A DNA stretch of 64,000 nt from Halobacterium zhouii (GCF_021249405.1 NZ_CP089593.1:1240001-1304000); one strand, 5' to 3'. Counted from the stretch's first letter, positions 1 to 9,157 are shown. Numbers and translations: made by a program. Notes: generated by a model from the sequence alone, not told the origin.

Positions 1-1000
1 CTTCCCTGACCAGACGCCGTGCGCGCGCCACCGCGTCCGCGTCGGGCTCGGTGAACGGCGGCACGGTCACGGCGTCGAACCCGAACCGGCGCGCGGTGTC
101 GTGGTCCGTGTCCCCCTCGACGACCGGCCCCACGGTGGCCGGACACTGCGCGTCCGCGAGTCGCCGGAGCACCGGAGCGGCGGCGTCACCGCCGCCGAGG
201 ACGTGAACGCGGCTGTCCAGGTCGGCTACGGGGTCGGGGAGTGGCGTCACCGTCGGTTCGCCGGTTACGGCGTCGGTGCCGACCGCCACCCGTGCGTCGA
301 ACGCGTCGCGGACGGCGCCGGGCGTGAGCACGTCCTCGGCGGGCCCGGAGTCGACGACGCGTCCGTCCGCGACGAGCACGAGTTCGTCGCAGTAGCGCGC
401 CGCCAGGTCGAGGTCGTGGATGGCCGCGACGACCGCGCGGTCGGCGTCGTCCGCGAGGCCACGGACGAGTTCGAGCGTGCGAATCTGGTGGTTGACGTCG
501 AGGCTCGCAGTCGGTTCGTCGAGCAGGAGCACGGGCGCCTGCTGGGCGAGTGCGCGCGCGAGTAACACGCGCTGTTTCTCGCCGCCGGAGAGCGATGTGA
601 CGTCGCGGTCTGCGAACTGCGCGACCTCCGCGCGCTCCATCGCACGGTCGACGGCTCCCGGGTCGTCGTCGCTCCCGAACCGGGGAATGTGAGCGTGGCG
701 CCCCATCTCGACGGTCTCCCGGACGGTGAACTCGAACGAGAGATTCGTCTCCTGGGGAACGCTGGCGATGCGCCTGCTCGCGGCCTTCGAGGTGAGTTCG
801 TGGACCGCGTCGTCGTCCACAAGCACCGTGCCGCCCTCGGGTTCGACGACGCCGTTCATCGCGCGAAGGAGCGTGGACTTCCCGGCACCGTTCGGGCCGA
901 CGACGCCGACCAGTCGCCCGTCGTCGACGCTCGCACTCACTGCGTCGAGAATCTGCTCGCCGCCGAGTTCCACGTCCACGCCACGCACGTCGAGGGTCAC
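1..1000 (-). CDS. btuD: Cobalamin ABC importer ATP-binding protein BtuD (3' end beyond window)
   Basis: ATPase subunit of a BtuCDF-type vitamin B12 importer, acting on the cytoplasmic side of the permease encoded just upstream. Translation shows Walker A GPNGAGKST (residues 35-43), signature LSGGEKQR, Walker B LLLDEPTAS and the switch histidine in AIHDLDLA. After the ABC domain (about 250 residues) a C-terminal extension continues past the window edge, as in haloarchaeal BtuD proteins. The start is a GTG at 1000, 16 nt after the btuC stop. A nearer ATG overlapping that stop is closed after six codons. Cobalamin specificity rests on similarity to the Halobacterium BtuCDF proteins; a siderophore importer would look alike. 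Confidence 0.85.
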   Translation of the reverse strand, partial: MTLDVRGVDVELGGEQILDAVSASVDDGRLVGVVGPNGAGKSTLLRAMNGVVEPEGGTVLVDDDAVHELTSKAASRRIASVPQETNLSFEFTVRETVEMGRHAHIPRFGSDDDPGAVDRAMERAEVAQFADRDVTSLSGGEKQRVLLARALAQQAPVLLLDEPTASLDVNHQIRTLELVRGLADDADRAVVAAIHDLDLAARYCDELVLVADGRVVDSGPAEDVLTPGAVRDAFDARVAVGTDAVTGEPTVTPLPDPVADLDSRVHVLGGGDAAAPVLRRLADAQCPATVGPVVEGDTDHDTARRFGFDAVTVPPFTEPDADAVARARRLVRE

Positions 1001-1016
1001 CGCAACTGCACCTCCA

Positions 1017-2120
1017 TCACAGCGAATGCACCTCCCGGTCGCGGAGCAAGTAGAGGAAGAACGGCGCGCCGACGAACGCGGTGACGATGCCGACGGGAAG
1101 CTGGGCGGGCTGAGAGCGCGCGATTGTGTCTGCGACGACGAGGAACGCCCCGCCCATCATCGCGCTGGTCGGTAGCAGGACGCGGTGGTCGGGGCCGACG
1201 AGCAAGCGCATCGCGTGCGGGACGACGAGCCCGACGAAGCCGATGATTCCCGCGACGGAGACGGCGGCCGCCGTGACGATGCTCGACACTACGAGGAGGA
1301 TTCGCTTCGTCCGTTCGACGTCGACGCCGAGCGTGTGCGCGTCCTCCTCACCAGCGAGCAGGACGTTCATGTCCCGAGCGTACGCGAACAGAATGACGCT
1401 CCCGATGACGATGGTCGGGAGCACGAGTTCGACTTCGTGCCAGCGCGCGCCGTTTAGGCGCCCCATCAGCCAGTACATCGCCTGTTCGATGCTTTCGCCG
1501 GAGTGGACGACGACGAAGGACGTGACTGCACCGAGGAACGTCTGTACGGCAACGCCAGCGAGCAGCAGCGTGGCGACGGGGGTGCGGCCGTTCTGCGTGG
1601 CGAGGGCGTAGACGGTGAACGCGGCGGCCAGCGCGCCGACGAACGCCGCGGTCTGAACGCCGAATGGAAGGAGCGCGGGCAACGTGAGCGCGGTGACGGC
1701 GGCGACCGCTGCGCCCGAGGAGACGCCGATGATGGAAGGGTCGGCCATCGGATTCCGGAAGAACCCCTGCATGACGGTGCCAGCGACCGCGAGACCGGCG
1801 CCGACCGTCGCGCCGAGAACGATTCGGGGCATCCGGAGGCTGCCGACGATGTACTGCGTGGTTCCGGGGACTGCGAAGTTCAGTGGCGACGTGTAGCCGA
1901 CGTCGAGGACTGGCAGGGGAATCGCGCCGACGAGCGGGAGCGGCCGCGTCGCCATCGACATCGAAAGCGAGGTAGGAAGCGCGAGCGCGTCCAGCGCCGC
2001 GAACGTGACCGTCTGGACGGGGATGGACACCGAGCCGATGGTGGCGCTGACGAGGACGACTGCGACGAGAACGACGAACGTTCCGGCGGTCCACGCGCTC
2101 GCCCTGGTGTACGCTCGCAT
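1017..2120 (-). CDS. btuC: Cobalamin ABC importer permease BtuC
   Basis: FecCD/BtuC-family permease of 367 residues forming the membrane channel for cobalamin uptake. It has an N-terminal hydrophobic helix followed by about nine more membrane segments. Family hallmarks are visible: the glycine-rich stretch [22 protein letters not shown] and the C-terminal [20 protein letters not shown] with the conserved P-H-R coupling region. It is the first gene of a btuCD operon read leftward and lies divergent to btuF across a 58-nt AT-rich spacer. Substrate assignment depends on the btuF and btuD neighbours. Confidence 0.87.
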   Translation of the reverse strand: MRAYTRASAWTAGTFVVLVAVVLVSATIGSVSIPVQTVTFAALDALALPTSLSMSMATRPLPLVGAIPLPVLDVGYTSPLNFAVPGTTQYIVGSLRMPRIVLGATVGAGLAVAGTVMQGFFRNPMADPSIIGVSSGAAVAAVTALTLPALLPFGVQTAAFVGALAAAFTVYALATQNGRTPVATLLLAGVAVQTFLGAVTSFVVVHSGESIEQAMYWLMGRLNGARWHEVELVLPTIVIGSVILFAYARDMNVLLAGEEDAHTLGVDVERTKRILLVVSSIVTAAAVSVAGIIGFVGLVVPHAMRLLVGPDHRVLLPTSAMMGGAFLVVADTIARSQPAQLPVGIVTAFVGAPFFLYLLRDREVHSL

Positions 2121-2138
2121 CTGCCCAAACGTGGTTGC

Positions 2139-2167
2139 TTTAGGTAAATATTTATTTCGTTAGGCCA
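2139..2167. promoter_or_regulatory. Shared AT-rich promoter between btuC and btuF
   Basis: The 58-nt divergent spacer contains the perfect 10-bp palindrome TAAATATTTA (2145-2154), which can serve as a TATA box in both directions. It is flanked by two same-direction TTAGG pentamers (2140-2144 and 2160-2164). TTAGG is one arm of DtxR-type sites, but here the arms are not inverted, so control by an iron repressor is only a weak possibility. Distances to both start codons (about 25-30 nt) suit short or absent leaders. Confidence 0.5.
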
Positions 2168-2178
2168 GTCGGATACGT

Positions 2179-3285
2179 ATGCGCAGAAGTGCAACCCTGT
2201 TTGGAATAATACTACTTGTACTGTCAGCGACGGCGCCAGCGCTCGGCGTCGCCGGCGCTCAACCCGCGGCACAGGACTCGCTCGAATGCTCGTTCCCTCT
2301 CACGGTTACCGACGCGAGCGGGCACGAGGTGACAATCGGAGAGGAACCCCAGAAAATCGTCACGCTCGGCGCGAGCGCGGCACAGACGATGTGGGAAATC
2401 GGCGCCAAGGAGAAGGTCACCGGCATCTCGATGTTCGCGACCTACCTCGAAGGCGCCGACTCTCGCGAGGTCGTGCTCTCGGGACGACCCGCCACAGTCG
2501 ACACCGAACGAGTCGTCGAGATGAACCCCGACCTCGTGTTCGCGTCGAACATCATCCAGAACGACACGGTCTCCCAGATTCGGGACGCCGGCATCAACGT
2601 CTACCGCTTCTCGATGGCGACCGACATCGAGACCATCTACGAGAAGACCAAACTGATGGGCCGACTTTCCGGCGAGTGTGAGGGCGCCGAACAGACCGTC
2701 GACGCCATGCGACAGCGCGTGAACACCGTCGAATCCGCCGTTTCCGGCGAGGACAAACCCCGCGTGTTCTACGGCACCGGCGCCGGCTTCACCGCCGGCC
2801 CGAACACGTTCATCGGGCAGGTCATCGCGAAGGCCGGCGGCCACAACATCGCCGCCGAGGCCAACGCCAGCCGCCCGTACTTCAAGATGTCCGCTGAGTT
2901 CATCGCCGAACAGGACCCCGAGTATGTCGTCGTAGGCGTTCCCCCGAGTCAGCTCGGCAACGAATCGCGCTCGTACATTCCACAGGACTCCGTCGTTCGT
3001 AACACGACCGCGTGGGAGGAAGGCAACATCGTCGTCGTGAACCGAAACTACCTCAGTCAGCCCGCACCCCGCATCGTCCAGCCGATGACTGAGCTGGCGA
3101 GTGCCTTCCACCCGGAGGCGTACGCAGCGGCGAACACCACGTCGACCACGGAACCGACGACCACTCCGCCAGCGGCCACGACCGACGCGGCGAGTGATGG
3201 CGGAACCAACACTGGAACCCCCGGCTTCGGCATCGCCACCGCGCTCGTCGCCGTGCTCGGCGCTGCGCTGGTCGCGCGCCGATAG
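2179..3285 (+). CDS. btuF: Cobalamin-binding surface protein BtuF with PGF-CTERM anchor
   Basis: Extracellular substrate-binding protein that delivers cobalamin to BtuCD. It has a Sec-type signal peptide (residues 1-27), then a class III periplasmic-binding fold (PF01497) beginning with LTVTDASGHEVTI and KIVTLGASAAQTMWEIGA. A Thr-rich linker (about 315-345) leads to a C-terminal PGFG motif, a hydrophobic helix and terminal arginines. This is the PGF-CTERM signal processed by archaeosortase for lipid anchoring. The length of 368 residues matches Halobacterium BtuF. It is divergent from btuCD. Confidence 0.86.
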   Translation: MRRSATLFGIILLVLSATAPALGVAGAQPAAQDSLECSFPLTVTDASGHEVTIGEEPQKIVTLGASAAQTMWEIGAKEKVTGISMFATYLEGADSREVVLSGRPATVDTERVVEMNPDLVFASNIIQNDTVSQIRDAGINVYRFSMATDIETIYEKTKLMGRLSGECEGAEQTVDAMRQRVNTVESAVSGEDKPRVFYGTGAGFTAGPNTFIGQVIAKAGGHNIAAEANASRPYFKMSAEFIAEQDPEYVVVGVPPSQLGNESRSYIPQDSVVRNTTAWEEGNIVVVNRNYLSQPAPRIVQPMTELASAFHPEAYAAANTTSTTEPTTTPPAATTDAASDGGTNTGTPGFGIATALVAVLGAALVARR

Positions 3286-3326
3286 CCTCCGACACCGTTT
3301 AACCGCCGGGGTGGATACCCCCGCAC

Positions 3327-3608
3327 ATGGTCGAGAACGTCATCTGGCCCGCCTACTTCGACGCGACCCGCTCGCGTCGCGAGGGCCGCCGCATCCCGCT
3401 CTCGCTCGCGGTCGAGGAGCCGACGGTCGACGAGATTGCGACCGCAGTCCAGCAGGTCGGCTACGACGCCGTCGTCGAACGAGACGTTGCGTACCCCCGG
3501 CAGAACTGGGAGGCGTCCGGACGCGTGCTCGTGAAGGACGCAGACGACGCCGGAAAATCAGACCTTCTGCAGGCCATCGCCGCGTACGTGACGGCGCTCC
3601 GAGATTGA
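3327..3608 (+). CDS. srp19: Signal recognition particle protein SRP19
   Basis: A 93-residue protein that binds helices 6 and 8 of archaeal 7S RNA and prepares it for SRP54 during co-translational targeting. The start VIWPAYFD followed by [11 protein letters not shown] is the SRP19 signature, and the rest ([15 protein letters not shown]) fits the family along its whole length. A TATA-like GTTTAACC at 3297-3304 lies 23 nt before the ATG, so the transcript is probably leaderless. The stop overlaps the start of gar1 (TGATG), so the two genes are likely co-transcribed. Confidence 0.93.
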   Translation: MVENVIWPAYFDATRSRREGRRIPLSLAVEEPTVDEIATAVQQVGYDAVVERDVAYPRQNWEASGRVLVKDADDAGKSDLLQAIAAYVTALRD

Positions 3609-3835
3609 TGCACCGGGCCGGCGACGTGGTCCGCGTCACGCAGGGCGTCGCAGTGCTGCGCTGTGAGGGCGAAGATCACCCGGACATCGGCGCAAGCGTC
3701 GTCGACCAGAACCTCGACGACGTCGGCCGCGTCGTCGACGTGTTCGGCCCCGTCGAACGGCCCTACCTCTCGGTGACGCCAGACGACGGCGTCCACCTCC
3801 CTAGTCTCGTCGGGCAGACGCTGTACGTCCGGTGA
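3608..3835 (+). CDS. gar1: H/ACA ribonucleoprotein subunit Gar1
   Basis: A 75-residue Gar1 core protein of the H/ACA complex (Cbf5, Nop10, L7Ae, Gar1) that makes pseudouridine in rRNA. The sequence has the small beta-barrel pattern of archaeal Gar1, with VVDQNLDDVGRVVDVFGPVERPYLSV in the middle. The ATG overlaps the srp19 stop by one base. The srp19-gar1 pairing is common in haloarchaea and supports the call. Eukaryotic GAR domains are absent, as expected for archaea. Confidence 0.88.
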   Translation: MHRAGDVVRVTQGVAVLRCEGEDHPDIGASVVDQNLDDVGRVVDVFGPVERPYLSVTPDDGVHLPSLVGQTLYVR

Positions 3836-3841
3836 GGGTGA

Positions 3842-4366
3842 TTACCCGCCGCTGGTCGTCGTTTCGGTGACTCCCGCGCCCGACTCGCCCTCGGCGGTCG
3901 CCCAGATGTCGAAGGAGACGTTCTGGTTCAGGATCGTGCTGGGGTCCGTCTCCTCGAACAGGACGTCCCCCTGCCACGTCTCGTTCTGAGCGAGGTCGCC
4001 GATCGACTCCACCTCGGCCAGGGCCGTCGTCCACTCGTCGAGAACGTCGCCGTCCGGACCCATCATCCGGACGTGAACGGTCACGTTGGTCAACGGCGCG
4101 CCGCTCTTGTTCTTGACCGTGAACCGAACGCCGAAGCTCTCCGAGGTTCGGAACAGCGACGACTGCGTGATCTCGACCTCCTGACCCATCCGCTCTTCGT
4201 TGATGCTCAGGTCGGTGTTGAACCACCCCGGACTCTCGTCGTTCACCGGTTCGTCCCCCGTATCTCCCTCGGGCGGGTTGGAATTTTCGCCTGTTCCAGC
4301 ACACCCGGCGAGCGTGAGACCTGCGGTCACCGCTCCGGCCGTTTTGATGAATTTTCGTCGGTCCAT
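3842..4366 (-). CDS. Tat-exported lipoprotein of unknown function
   Basis: Predicted cell-surface lipoprotein of 174 residues. The start chosen, ATG at 4366, puts the twin-arginine signal MDRRKFIKTAG directly at the N-terminus; an ATG four codons upstream (4378) is possible. A lipobox LAGC follows at about residue 19-22. The mature part has a low-complexity acidic linker and then a beta-rich domain with FTVKNKSGAPLTNVTVHVRM. This resembles the FxLYD or immunoglobulin-like folds of haloarchaeal secreted proteins. It converges on gar1 with a 6-nt gap. I recognise no specific family. Confidence 0.75.
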   Translation of the reverse strand: MDRRKFIKTAGAVTAGLTLAGCAGTGENSNPPEGDTGDEPVNDESPGWFNTDLSINEERMGQEVEITQSSLFRTSESFGVRFTVKNKSGAPLTNVTVHVRMMGPDGDVLDEWTTALAEVESIGDLAQNETWQGDVLFEETDPSTILNQNVSFDIWATAEGESGAGVTETTTSGG

Positions 4367-4452
4367 GCTCCACCGCACGTAGCGCCCGGAACGTGATGAA
4401 CCCCAAATACGTTATTATCTGGTGTAGCCGAGCCAAGGTTTTATCAAATCCC

Positions 4453-4476
4453 CGAACCCGACGGTGTTCGGGTTCG
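4453..4476. repeat. Inverted repeat with 9-bp perfect stem
   Basis: Arms CGAACCCGA (4453-4461) and TCGGGTTCG (4468-4476) are perfect complements with a 6-nt loop. The repeat lies in the divergent spacer between the lipoprotein gene and the winged-helix regulator gene, a few bases after an AT-rich TTTTATC (4438-4444). It could be an operator over a transcription start or a leader hairpin. It is 125 nt before the regulator's ATG. Confidence 0.6.
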
Positions 4477-4601
4477 CTTGCACTCACTGACGGTGTCCTG
4501 CCAACGGAACTATGCGGTTCTACGCTGTATCCCATACACGTGCCGTCGCCGACACTTGGCGGCGGTAGCTGTCACCAGTCGACAGAATCGGGGGTGTGCA
4601 G

Positions 4602-4928
4602 ATGACCAGCGAGCAACCAATGACAACCCACGACGCAACCGACGAAGTGGACGACATCCTCAACCTCGTCACGCAGGACTCCGCCCGGAGCATTCTCGCC
4701 GCGGCGAGTGACCGACCCTGTACCGCGGAGGAACTCGCCGAACAGTGTGACATCTCGCTGCCGACTGTGTACCGGCACGTCACCGAACTCCAGGAGCGCG
4801 GCCTCCTCGACGAAAAACTCCGGATCGACGAGTCGGGCGACCACGTCCGGGAGTTCGAGACGACTCTCGAGTCGATCAGTTTCACCTTCACTGACCAGGG
4901 CGCAGACGCGGAGATTCGATTCCGGTGA
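4602..4928 (+). CDS. Winged-helix transcriptional regulator (ArsR-like)
   Basis: DNA-binding protein of 108 residues. The centre holds a winged helix: the helix AEELAEQCDISLPTVYRHV with recognition helix LPTVYRHVTELQERG, followed by the wing LLDEKLRIDESGDHVREF. This is typical of haloarchaeal HTH_20/ArsR-type regulators, with no sensor domain or metal-binding cysteine pair. An in-frame GTG two codons upstream (4596) is an alternative start. The inverted repeat at 4453-4476 upstream may be its own operator. Confidence 0.8.
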   Translation: MTSEQPMTTHDATDEVDDILNLVTQDSARSILAAASDRPCTAEELAEQCDISLPTVYRHVTELQERGLLDEKLRIDESGDHVREFETTLESISFTFTDQGADAEIRFR

Positions 4929-5034
4929 GGGGCCTCTGCACGCAACCGTCCTCCAGTAAAGCGCCGAACGTACCCCGGACTGGGGACGCGAACGAGTCAC
5001 AACACCAAAGCGGGAGGCACGAGACGCTCCCCGC

Positions 5035-6024
5035 ATGAAGGATACGACGCGCACCGCCACGGTGCTCGGCGGTGTTCTCGCGGTGTTTCTCGCGGTTCAA
5101 CTCGGCGCACTCGCACTCGTCGAACCGTTTCAGCAGGCCGGTCTCCAGTCCACGGAGAACCCACAGAACCCACTGAATAGCGTTCTCTACGTCGGATTCC
5201 TGCTGTTCGCAACCGCGGGAATCCTGCTCGTCATCAAGTACGACATGAAACAGCTACTCCGGGGGTTCATCCTGCTGACGAGCGGGCTGATATCCGCGTA
5301 CGTGTTCGGCGTCGTGTTACCGACAGTCACCGTCTCGGGCGTGAACGTCGTCGCGTTCGGCGCAGCGGCGCTGGTCGTCGCCGCGCTGTTCGCGTACCCC
5401 GAGTGGTGGGTCATCGACACCACCGGCGTCGTGATGGGGATGGGAGCAGCGGCGCTGTTCGGCATCAGTTTCGGTGTGCTTCCCGCGCTCGTGTTGCTGA
5501 CCGCGCTCGCCGTGTACGACGCTATTAGCGTCTACGGCACCGAACACATGCTCACGCTCGCGTCCGGCGTGATGGAGCTCCGGCTCCCCATCGTGCTCGT
5601 GTTCCCGACGAGCCTCGACTACTCGTTCCTCGACGAGGCCGACGCGATTCCGGACACCGCGAGCGACGACGAGAACGACGGCCGTGACGATGGTTCAGCC
5701 GAGACCGATGGCGACCAGGGAGCGCTCGAACGGGAGGCGTTCTTCGTGGGCCTCGGCGACGCCGTGATGCCGACGATTCTGGTGGCGAGCGTCGCGGCCT
5801 TCCCGCCCCGCACGCAGGGCGTGTTCGGCATCGAACTGCCCGCGCTCACCGCGATGGTCGGCACGCTCGTCGGAGTGCTCGTGTTGATGCGACTGGTGTT
5901 CAAGGGCCGCGCACACGCGGGCCTCCCGCTGCTCAACGGTGGTGCGATCCTCGGCTACCTGGTCGGCGCGCTCGCGGCGGGCATCCCGCTCGTGGACGCA
6001 CTCGGTCTCACTCCGTACGTATAG
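5035..6024 (+). CDS. Presenilin-like intramembrane aspartyl protease (A22 family)
   Basis: Polytopic membrane protease of 329 residues related to archaeal presenilin/signal-peptide-peptidase homologues (PSH). The two catalytic motifs are present: YD at residues 161-162 and GLGD at 239-242. The conserved GLPLLN at 296-301 corresponds to the PAL motif. About nine membrane segments are visible. An acidic, Gly/Asp-rich cytoplasmic loop (about 200-235) separates the catalytic aspartates, as in presenilins. It is expected to cut transmembrane helices inside the membrane; substrates are unknown. It stands alone between a regulator and a convergent metabolic gene. Confidence 0.88.
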   Translation: MKDTTRTATVLGGVLAVFLAVQLGALALVEPFQQAGLQSTENPQNPLNSVLYVGFLLFATAGILLVIKYDMKQLLRGFILLTSGLISAYVFGVVLPTVTVSGVNVVAFGAAALVVAALFAYPEWWVIDTTGVVMGMGAAALFGISFGVLPALVLLTALAVYDAISVYGTEHMLTLASGVMELRLPIVLVFPTSLDYSFLDEADAIPDTASDDENDGRDDGSAETDGDQGALEREAFFVGLGDAVMPTILVASVAAFPPRTQGVFGIELPALTAMVGTLVGVLVLMRLVFKGRAHAGLPLLNGGAILGYLVGALAAGIPLVDALGLTPYV

Positions 6025-6237
6025 GTCGCGTTCTGCTCGAAGGTCACCGAACAATAGGGCTAACAGGCGGTAGACGGCTCCGGCGTGCTGTACCGCGCTC
6101 GCCGCATCCGAGCACACCGGGTGGCTCTCAGGTCACGCGCCGGGTTGGTCCCGGCCTGCTATTTGAACGTTCGTGACCGCGTAGCGGCCAGTGTTCCCCG
6201 CTCCGCCAACGGCGTCACTCTCTGTCCACCGGTGGCG

Positions 6238-7236
6238 TCACTCCCCGGTGAGTACGTCGCTCGCGGCCGCGAACTCCAGTTCCGTTCCGCGGTCGCGTTC
6301 GCTCGCGCGCTCGTACAGCATGTGTGCGGCGGCGGTCGTTTCGATTCCCGTTCCGCCGCTGTCGAACACCGTCACGTCGGTCTGGTTCTCACGGCCGGGC
6401 GCGTTCCCGGCCACCACGTCCCCGAGTTCCGCGTGGACGTGGTCCTCGGTGACGGCGCCCTCGTCGAGCGCGTGCAGGAACGAACCGGCGTCCTGGGTCA
6501 CGCGCTCCCGGAGGTCGGGAACGTAGACGGCGCGCTGGATGGTGGCGGTGTCGAGTTCGCGCTTCCCGGGGCTGTACTGTCCCATCGCAGTGACGTGGGC
6601 GCCGTCCTCGAGTTGGTCGCCGTCGAAAACGGGGTCACTCGCGTTCGTCGCCGTGACGACGATGTCCGCGCCCTCGACGGCAGCGGCGCTAGACGCGACG
6701 GCGGCGACCGACGCCTCGAGGCGCTCGTTCATGTCCGCGGCGAAGGATTCGCGACTCTCCTTCGTCGGCGAGTACACCCAGACGGTGTCGAGATCCCGGA
6801 CCGTCGCGGTCGCGCGGAGCTGGCCGCGGGCCTGCGCGCCGCTTCCGATGACGGCGACAGAGCGCGCGTCGTCGCGGGCGAGTGCGTCGACGCCGACTGC
6901 GCCGGCCGCGCCGGTCTTGAACGGGTTCATGCGCGCGCCGTCGAGCAGCGCGATCGGTTCTCCGGTGTCCGCGTCGAACAGTGGCGTGACGAACCACGCG
7001 TCCTCCTCGCCGAACCCGGCGCTGTACGTGTACCCGCCCATCGCGCCGGTGTCCGGGAGGATGGCGCTGTACCCGGTGAACATGCCCGGCGGGTCGTCGT
7101 TCAGGAGTTTCGTGCGCGGTTTGGCGGGCGCGCCCTCGCCGCGCTGGCGGTAGGCGTCCCGGACGGCAGTAACGTAGTCTGCTGGCTCCGCGAGCTCGGC
7201 GGTGTCCTCGTCAGCGAGGAACAGCGTCTCGGCCAT
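6238..7236 (-). CDS. Ornithine cyclodeaminase / alanine dehydrogenase family protein
   Basis: NAD(P)-dependent enzyme of the OCD/mu-crystallin family, 332 residues. The N-terminal substrate domain has GAMGGYTYSAGF and the conserved ARMNPFKTGAAGAVG (the Lys-Thr-Gly-Ala segment that contacts substrate). The Rossmann part has SVAVIGSGAQARGQLRA and ADIVVTATNAS. Members act as ornithine cyclodeaminase, alanine dehydrogenase or ketimine reductase. The sequence alone does not separate these, and no pathway neighbour helps. The gene converges on the presenilin-like protease gene across a 213-nt spacer in which I see nothing. Confidence 0.85.
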   Translation of the reverse strand: MAETLFLADEDTAELAEPADYVTAVRDAYRQRGEGAPAKPRTKLLNDDPPGMFTGYSAILPDTGAMGGYTYSAGFGEEDAWFVTPLFDADTGEPIALLDGARMNPFKTGAAGAVGVDALARDDARSVAVIGSGAQARGQLRATATVRDLDTVWVYSPTKESRESFAADMNERLEASVAAVASSAAAVEGADIVVTATNASDPVFDGDQLEDGAHVTAMGQYSPGKRELDTATIQRAVYVPDLRERVTQDAGSFLHALDEGAVTEDHVHAELGDVVAGNAPGRENQTDVTVFDSGGTGIETTAAAHMLYERASERDRGTELEFAAASDVLTGE

Positions 7237-7357
7237 GTGGCTGCGTTCGCGGGAAGCCGGGAAAAGGATTGAGGCAGAAAACGGGATTGGAGGGGGGTCG
7301 AAGCGAAAAAGAAAGACCGGGAGAAAAATCGAGGTAGTCGGTGAAAGAAACCAGGAT

Positions 7358-7603
7358 TTAGTCGGCGGAGTCGAAACCCGCGGCCGGCGCCTGCGCGGCG
7401 TCCATACCGGACTCGGCGACGGTTTCTGGCGTCGGAACGACCGGGTCGTTGACGAACAGGCCGTGTGCTACGAACGCGACGGCGAGCAGTCCACCAGCAG
7501 TCACTGCGGTGGTCAGCGTGAGGCCGACGGCGAACAGCGTTCCGCTGAGGCCGAGCAGTGCTACCGGAATGAGGCCAAGAATTAGGTCGTAGTACCCAGT
7601 CAT
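7358..7603 (-). CDS. Small two-helix membrane protein, unknown function
   Basis: A hypothetical protein of 81 residues with two hydrophobic helices (about 7-28 and 31-52) and a short polar tail rich in Pro, Ala and Asp. The pattern is common among uncharacterised small haloarchaeal membrane proteins. Upstream lies an AT-rich spacer with CACTTATGG about 35 nt before the ATG, a plausible promoter. No functional motif is visible. Confidence 0.7.
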   Translation of the reverse strand: MTGYYDLILGLIPVALLGLSGTLFAVGLTLTTAVTAGGLLAVAFVAHGLFVNDPVVPTPETVAESGMDAAQAPAAGFDSAD

Positions 7604-7850
7604 AATCTAATACATAGTAACACGGATACCACCATAAGTGTTTCCCGTAGCTTCTAAATTGAGAATACATCATCAACTCATAAGTTATAGTACGGGCTGT
7701 CTACTGAGTCCCACTGACTGGTAGGCGGTGTCTAGGGAGCTCAACGGAGGAAGTGGCTGTCCGTCACGACGCCCGAGCGACCAACGGAGGTGACGAGACC
7801 GGATTGCACACCACTATAGTCCTCGCCGACGCAGCCGTGAATACGAATCT

Positions 7851-9122
7851 GTGAACCGGAACGACCGCACGATCGTCGGCCTCGTCGCCCTCGCCCACGC
7901 GATGGTCCACACCTACGAGCTGTCGATACCCATCCTGATTCCGCTCTGGCTCGAGGCGTTCCCGGTCGAGCGCGCGACCATCGGAACCGTCGTCGCGGTC
8001 GGCTACGCGCTGTTCGGTCTCGGCGCGCTCCCCGGTGGCGTCCTCTCGGACACCCTGGGCTCCCGACGCCTCATCGCCGCCTGCCTGTTCGGCATGGCCG
8101 GGTCGTTCGTACTGCTGGCCGCCGCTCCGTCGCTCCCGGTCGTCGCGCTCGCACTCGTCTGCTGGGGCGCCGCCGCGAGCGTCTACCATCCCGCCGGCCT
8201 CTCGCTCATCAGCACGGGCGTCGAGGACCGCGGGGACGCCTTCGCCTACCACGGCATCGCGGGGAATCTCGGAACGGCCCTCGGCCCTCTCGCCGTCGCG
8301 CTGTTGTTGCTCGTCGCGGACTGGCGGGCCGTCACCGCCGCGCTCGCCGTTCCCGCAGTGGTCGCCGGCGCAATCGCGATTCGCGTGCGCTTCGACGAGC
8401 GCGCCGCCGTCGTGGAAGCGGACGGCGGTAGCAGCGCCCCCGAAGACGTCCGCGACGCCGACGACGCTGCCGACACTGGTGGCGACTCGAAGGCCGGCGT
8501 CGGCGTCTCCTCGCTCGGGGAGTTCCTCTCGGAGTCGAAGCGACTGCTCGTCGGGCCGTTCGCGGCGGTGTTCCTCGTCGTGATGTTCTCCGGACTCTAC
8601 TACCGTGGCGTGCTGACGTTCCTCCCGGACCTGCTCGCGTCCTTCTCGGCGTTCGCGCCCGTGGAGTTCGCGGGCCGCGAGATGCAGCCCTACCGGTACG
8701 CGTACGCGGGACTGCTGATGGTCGGCGTCCTCGGCCAGTACGTCGGCGGAAAGCTCACCGAGCGCGTCCCCACCGAGCGAGCTATCGCCGTCGCGTTCGC
8801 GGGGCTCGCGGTGCTCGCGCTCGTCTTCCTGCCGGCGGTGAACGCCGGCCTCCTCCCGCTGCTGGTGGTCGGCGCGCTGCTCGGATTCACGCTGTTCGTC
8901 GTCCAACCGCTCTACCAGGCGACCGTCGCCGCGTACACGCCGCCGGGGACGCGCGGTCTCTCCTACGGCTACACGTATCTGGGCGTGTTCGGCGTCGGCG
9001 CACTCGGCGCGGCGCTCGCCGGAACCATTCTCCAGTACGCCGACGCGGCGGCGCTGTTCACCGTGCTCGCGACACTCGCGGTCGGCGGCGCGACCACCGC
9101 CACCGCGTTGAGTTACCGCTGA
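7851..9122 (+). CDS. Major facilitator superfamily transporter
   Basis: Secondary carrier of 423 residues with about 12 membrane helices in two six-helix halves. A charged central loop rich in Asp, Ala and Gly spans about residues 190-220. The N-terminal half has GLGALPGGVLSDTLGSRR, the MFS loop 2-3 signature. The start AHAMVHTYELSIPILIPLWLEAF resembles fosmidomycin-resistance-like MFS members, so drug or metabolite efflux is possible, but the substrate cannot be read. The start is a GTG at 7851; no in-frame ATG lies near it. The spacer upstream (7604-7850) is partly AT-rich and shows no gene. Confidence 0.85.
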   Translation: MNRNDRTIVGLVALAHAMVHTYELSIPILIPLWLEAFPVERATIGTVVAVGYALFGLGALPGGVLSDTLGSRRLIAACLFGMAGSFVLLAAAPSLPVVALALVCWGAAASVYHPAGLSLISTGVEDRGDAFAYHGIAGNLGTALGPLAVALLLLVADWRAVTAALAVPAVVAGAIAIRVRFDERAAVVEADGGSSAPEDVRDADDAADTGGDSKAGVGVSSLGEFLSESKRLLVGPFAAVFLVVMFSGLYYRGVLTFLPDLLASFSAFAPVEFAGREMQPYRYAYAGLLMVGVLGQYVGGKLTERVPTERAIAVAFAGLAVLALVFLPAVNAGLLPLLVVGALLGFTLFVVQPLYQATVAAYTPPGTRGLSYGYTYLGVFGVGALGAALAGTILQYADAAALFTVLATLAVGGATTATALSYR

Positions 9123-9157
9123 GAACGAGTTCCCTCTCGCTCGGTCTCGCCCGGTGT

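Noticed and set aside
2140-2164. DtxR-type operator between btuC and btuF
   Set aside because: The two TTAGG pentamers are direct, not inverted, and neither has a matching CCTAA arm at the right spacing.
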